52,658 nucleotides of DNA. It comes from a candidate division BRC1 bacterium HGW-BRC1-1 (GTDB lineage Bacteria; Sumerlaeota; Sumerlaeia; Sumerlaeales; Sumerlaeaceae). Location: assembly GCA_002842095.1 (NCBI GenBank), contig PHCB01000008.1:316995-369652 (forward strand), written 5' to 3'. A program made the translations under genes and the position numbers. Below are positions 51,713 to 52,658 of this stretch, in pieces (position 1 is the stretch's first letter; every line of letters begins with the position of its first letter). The notes under the pieces are model-generated. The model was not told the origin of the DNA. It did not search any database and saw only the letters and a list, made by a program, of their open reading frames with translations.

Positions 51713-52561
51713 TTACATTTCCCAAGGCTTGATAAGATCTCGGAACCCCCGATGTTGCTTACGTGCTTCTGCCTCGGAGGCCAGCAGCAAGGCTTTTCGC
51801 CGATAGGCATTCACGTTCTGATTGTCGCCTAATTCTTCACGGGCTTTCGTCAAAAAATCCGTAAATACAACGATCTCGTTGAGTGCGGTGGTTGAACCGC
51901 TCGCAATCAGAGGCAGCACGAATACGGACCCTGCAATGGAAGCCAGCGCCAGAACGAGCAATGATCCGATAAAGATGGCCACTCCCACCCAATAAAACGG
52001 TGCCAACGCGAAAACTACGAACGCTTTTCGAGCCGAGGTTTTCCAACGTTTCTCTGCCTTGAACCGTGCCATGGAAGCGAAATAAGGAAGGCCAAAAACA
52101 AAGATACCCGCCAACAACCAGACAAAGAGAATTGTGGCAAAAACCGTGGCAAGGCGGGCAGTGGAGCTTTCAAGGTTGGGAGTGATCTTGAGATAAAACA
52201 AAATGTTCGTGGCGGCAATCAGCACCGCTCCTCCGTAGACCAACCACGCAATTGCAAAGCGTCGCCAGAGAAGACGCATCCCTTCGCGAAAATGGACCCA
52301 TCGTGCAGGCTCGTCTCGCGAAGAAATATCTGCGAAATAAAACATTCCCGCCGTCGCGAGGACAATGATGGTTGCAATGACAATGGTTCCAAGAACCACC
52401 ATAGCGCTCTGAAGCAGGACCCCCGAGGCTGCCGAAGTCATGAAGGCGAAAAAAATATAAAGGGCAAAGGCCGGAAAAGTGACCAGCATTCCGGCGAGTA
52501 GATAGGTGCCCAGAGAATCGTAGAAGTTCCAGAAGAAGTAATAGAGGAAACGTCGAAACAT
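51713..52561 (-). CDS. Multi-span membrane protein, function unknown
   Basis: This 282-residue protein has about six hydrophobic segments (around 20-40, 50-75, 105-125, 140-160, 180-205 and 210-225) and a soluble, charged C-terminal tail (from about 235: DFLTKAREELGDNQ). It resembles no family I can name with confidence; a DUF624/YesL-like topology is a loose possibility. Its ATG shares one base with the stop of the upstream murA gene (TGATG), indicating translational coupling to peptidoglycan precursor synthesis. Confidence 0.75.
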   Translation of the reverse strand: MFRRFLYYFFWNFYDSLGTYLLAGMLVTFPAFALYIFFAFMTSAASGVLLQSAMVVLGTIVIATIIVLATAGMFYFADISSRDEPARWVHFREGMRLLWRRFAIAWLVYGGAVLIAATNILFYLKITPNLESSTARLATVFATILFVWLLAGIFVFGLPYFASMARFKAEKRWKTSARKAFVVFALAPFYWVGVAIFIGSLLVLALASIAGSVFVLPLIASGSTTALNEIVVFTDFLTKAREELGDNQNVNAYRRKALLLASEAEARKQHRGFRDLIKPWEM

Positions 52562-52658
52562 CAGGGTGTCTCGGCGGGGGGAGGCTCGGCTGTGCCGTCG
52601 TTTGTCCGAACAATGTCTGCACCGATACCGCTGAGCTTTTTCTCGATCTGCTCATAAC
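52561..52658 (-). CDS. murA: UDP-N-acetylglucosamine 1-carboxyvinyltransferase, C-terminal end (rest outside window)
   Basis: The last 31 codons of a minus-strand gene are visible, reading YEQIEKKLSGIGADIVR and a Pro-rich tail before TGA (52563-52561). The pattern GYExIExKLxxLGAxIxR is the highly conserved C-terminus of MurA, the first committed enzyme of peptidoglycan precursor synthesis. The visible part is too short for other domains. It overlaps the next gene's ATG by one base. Confidence 0.7.
   Translation of the reverse strand, partial: YEQIEKKLSGIGADIVRTNDGTAEPPPAETP

Noticed and set aside
1-52658. CRISPR array, rRNA, tRNA or insertion sequence
   Set aside because: The gaps between genes were read on both strands; no regularly spaced repeats, cloverleaf arms, rRNA-like stretches or transposase genes were found.

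Overview
The window (52,658 bases, about 54% GC by eye) is ordinary bacterial chromosome: tightly packed genes in short runs, frequent 4-base start/stop overlaps, no rRNA, tRNA, CRISPR array, prophage or insertion sequence. The gene set suggests a diderm, free-living bacterium from a poorly sampled phylum. It has type IV pilus/type II secretion ATPases, an EamA exporter, Hfq, LL-diaminopimelate aminotransferase (DapL), a bacillithiol glycosyltransferase (BshA), a lone microcompartment vertex protein (EutN/CcmL family) and a matrixin-type secreted protease. That mix recalls planctomycete-like or candidate-phylum genomes such as Sumerlaeota, but no marker gene here settles the phylum.

Layout. 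1-2.5 kb: the tail of a Na/phosphate cotransporter, then an RmlD-like reductase and a XerC/D recombinase on the minus strand. 2.7-7.0 kb: a surface-polysaccharide operon (methyltransferase, glycosyltransferase, Wzx-like flippase, methyltransferase) ending in an intrinsic terminator and two further hairpins. 7.2-15.2 kb: mixed housekeeping (TSUP permease, propeller-like secreted protein, PepP, diguanylate cyclase, Gmk, VanZ, EutN, ADP-ribosylglycohydrolase, PanB). 15.5-18.8 kb: a secreted matrixin protease and partner protein, with a 5'-truncated inverted copy of the partner's tail and a good promoter and terminator. 18.8-25.8 kb: CCA-adding enzyme, a glycosyltransferase, PilT, a predicted NlpC-like hydrolase translationally coupled to DapL, and a YhaM-type nuclease. 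25.9-34.0 kb (all plus strand): MiaB, a lone NuoI-like ferredoxin, a glycosyltransferase, Mrp, RlmN, PgeF, MiaA and Hfq. 34.0-42.3 kb (all minus): a radical-SAM/coiled-coil fusion, a beta-CASP nuclease, acyl-CoA synthetase, a small anchored protein, an undecaprenyl-phosphate sugar transferase and PanC. 42.4-52.7 kb: a PilB/GspE-type ATPase with an exported N-terminal half, BshA, MnmG, FabI, an EamA transporter, a PBP4-type DD-carboxypeptidase, a membrane protein and the last residues of MurA.

Themes. Envelope building (polysaccharide export, peptidoglycan precursors and editing, DapL, MurA, PBP4, PgeF) and tRNA/rRNA modification (MiaA, MiaB, MnmG, RlmN, CCA enzyme) dominate. Both pantothenate enzymes PanB and PanC are present but 27 kb apart.

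The most unusual item is the ATPase at 42431-45004. It has a signal peptide, a roughly 320-residue exported region, one membrane span and a zinc ribbon fused in front of a complete secretion/pilus ATPase. Other leads are the matrixin/partner locus with its gene remnant, the fabI leader in which a perfect stem hides the ribosome-binding site, the dapL-hydrolase coupling, the radical-SAM fusion and the orphan EutN. All calls are from reading the sequence; no database search was run.
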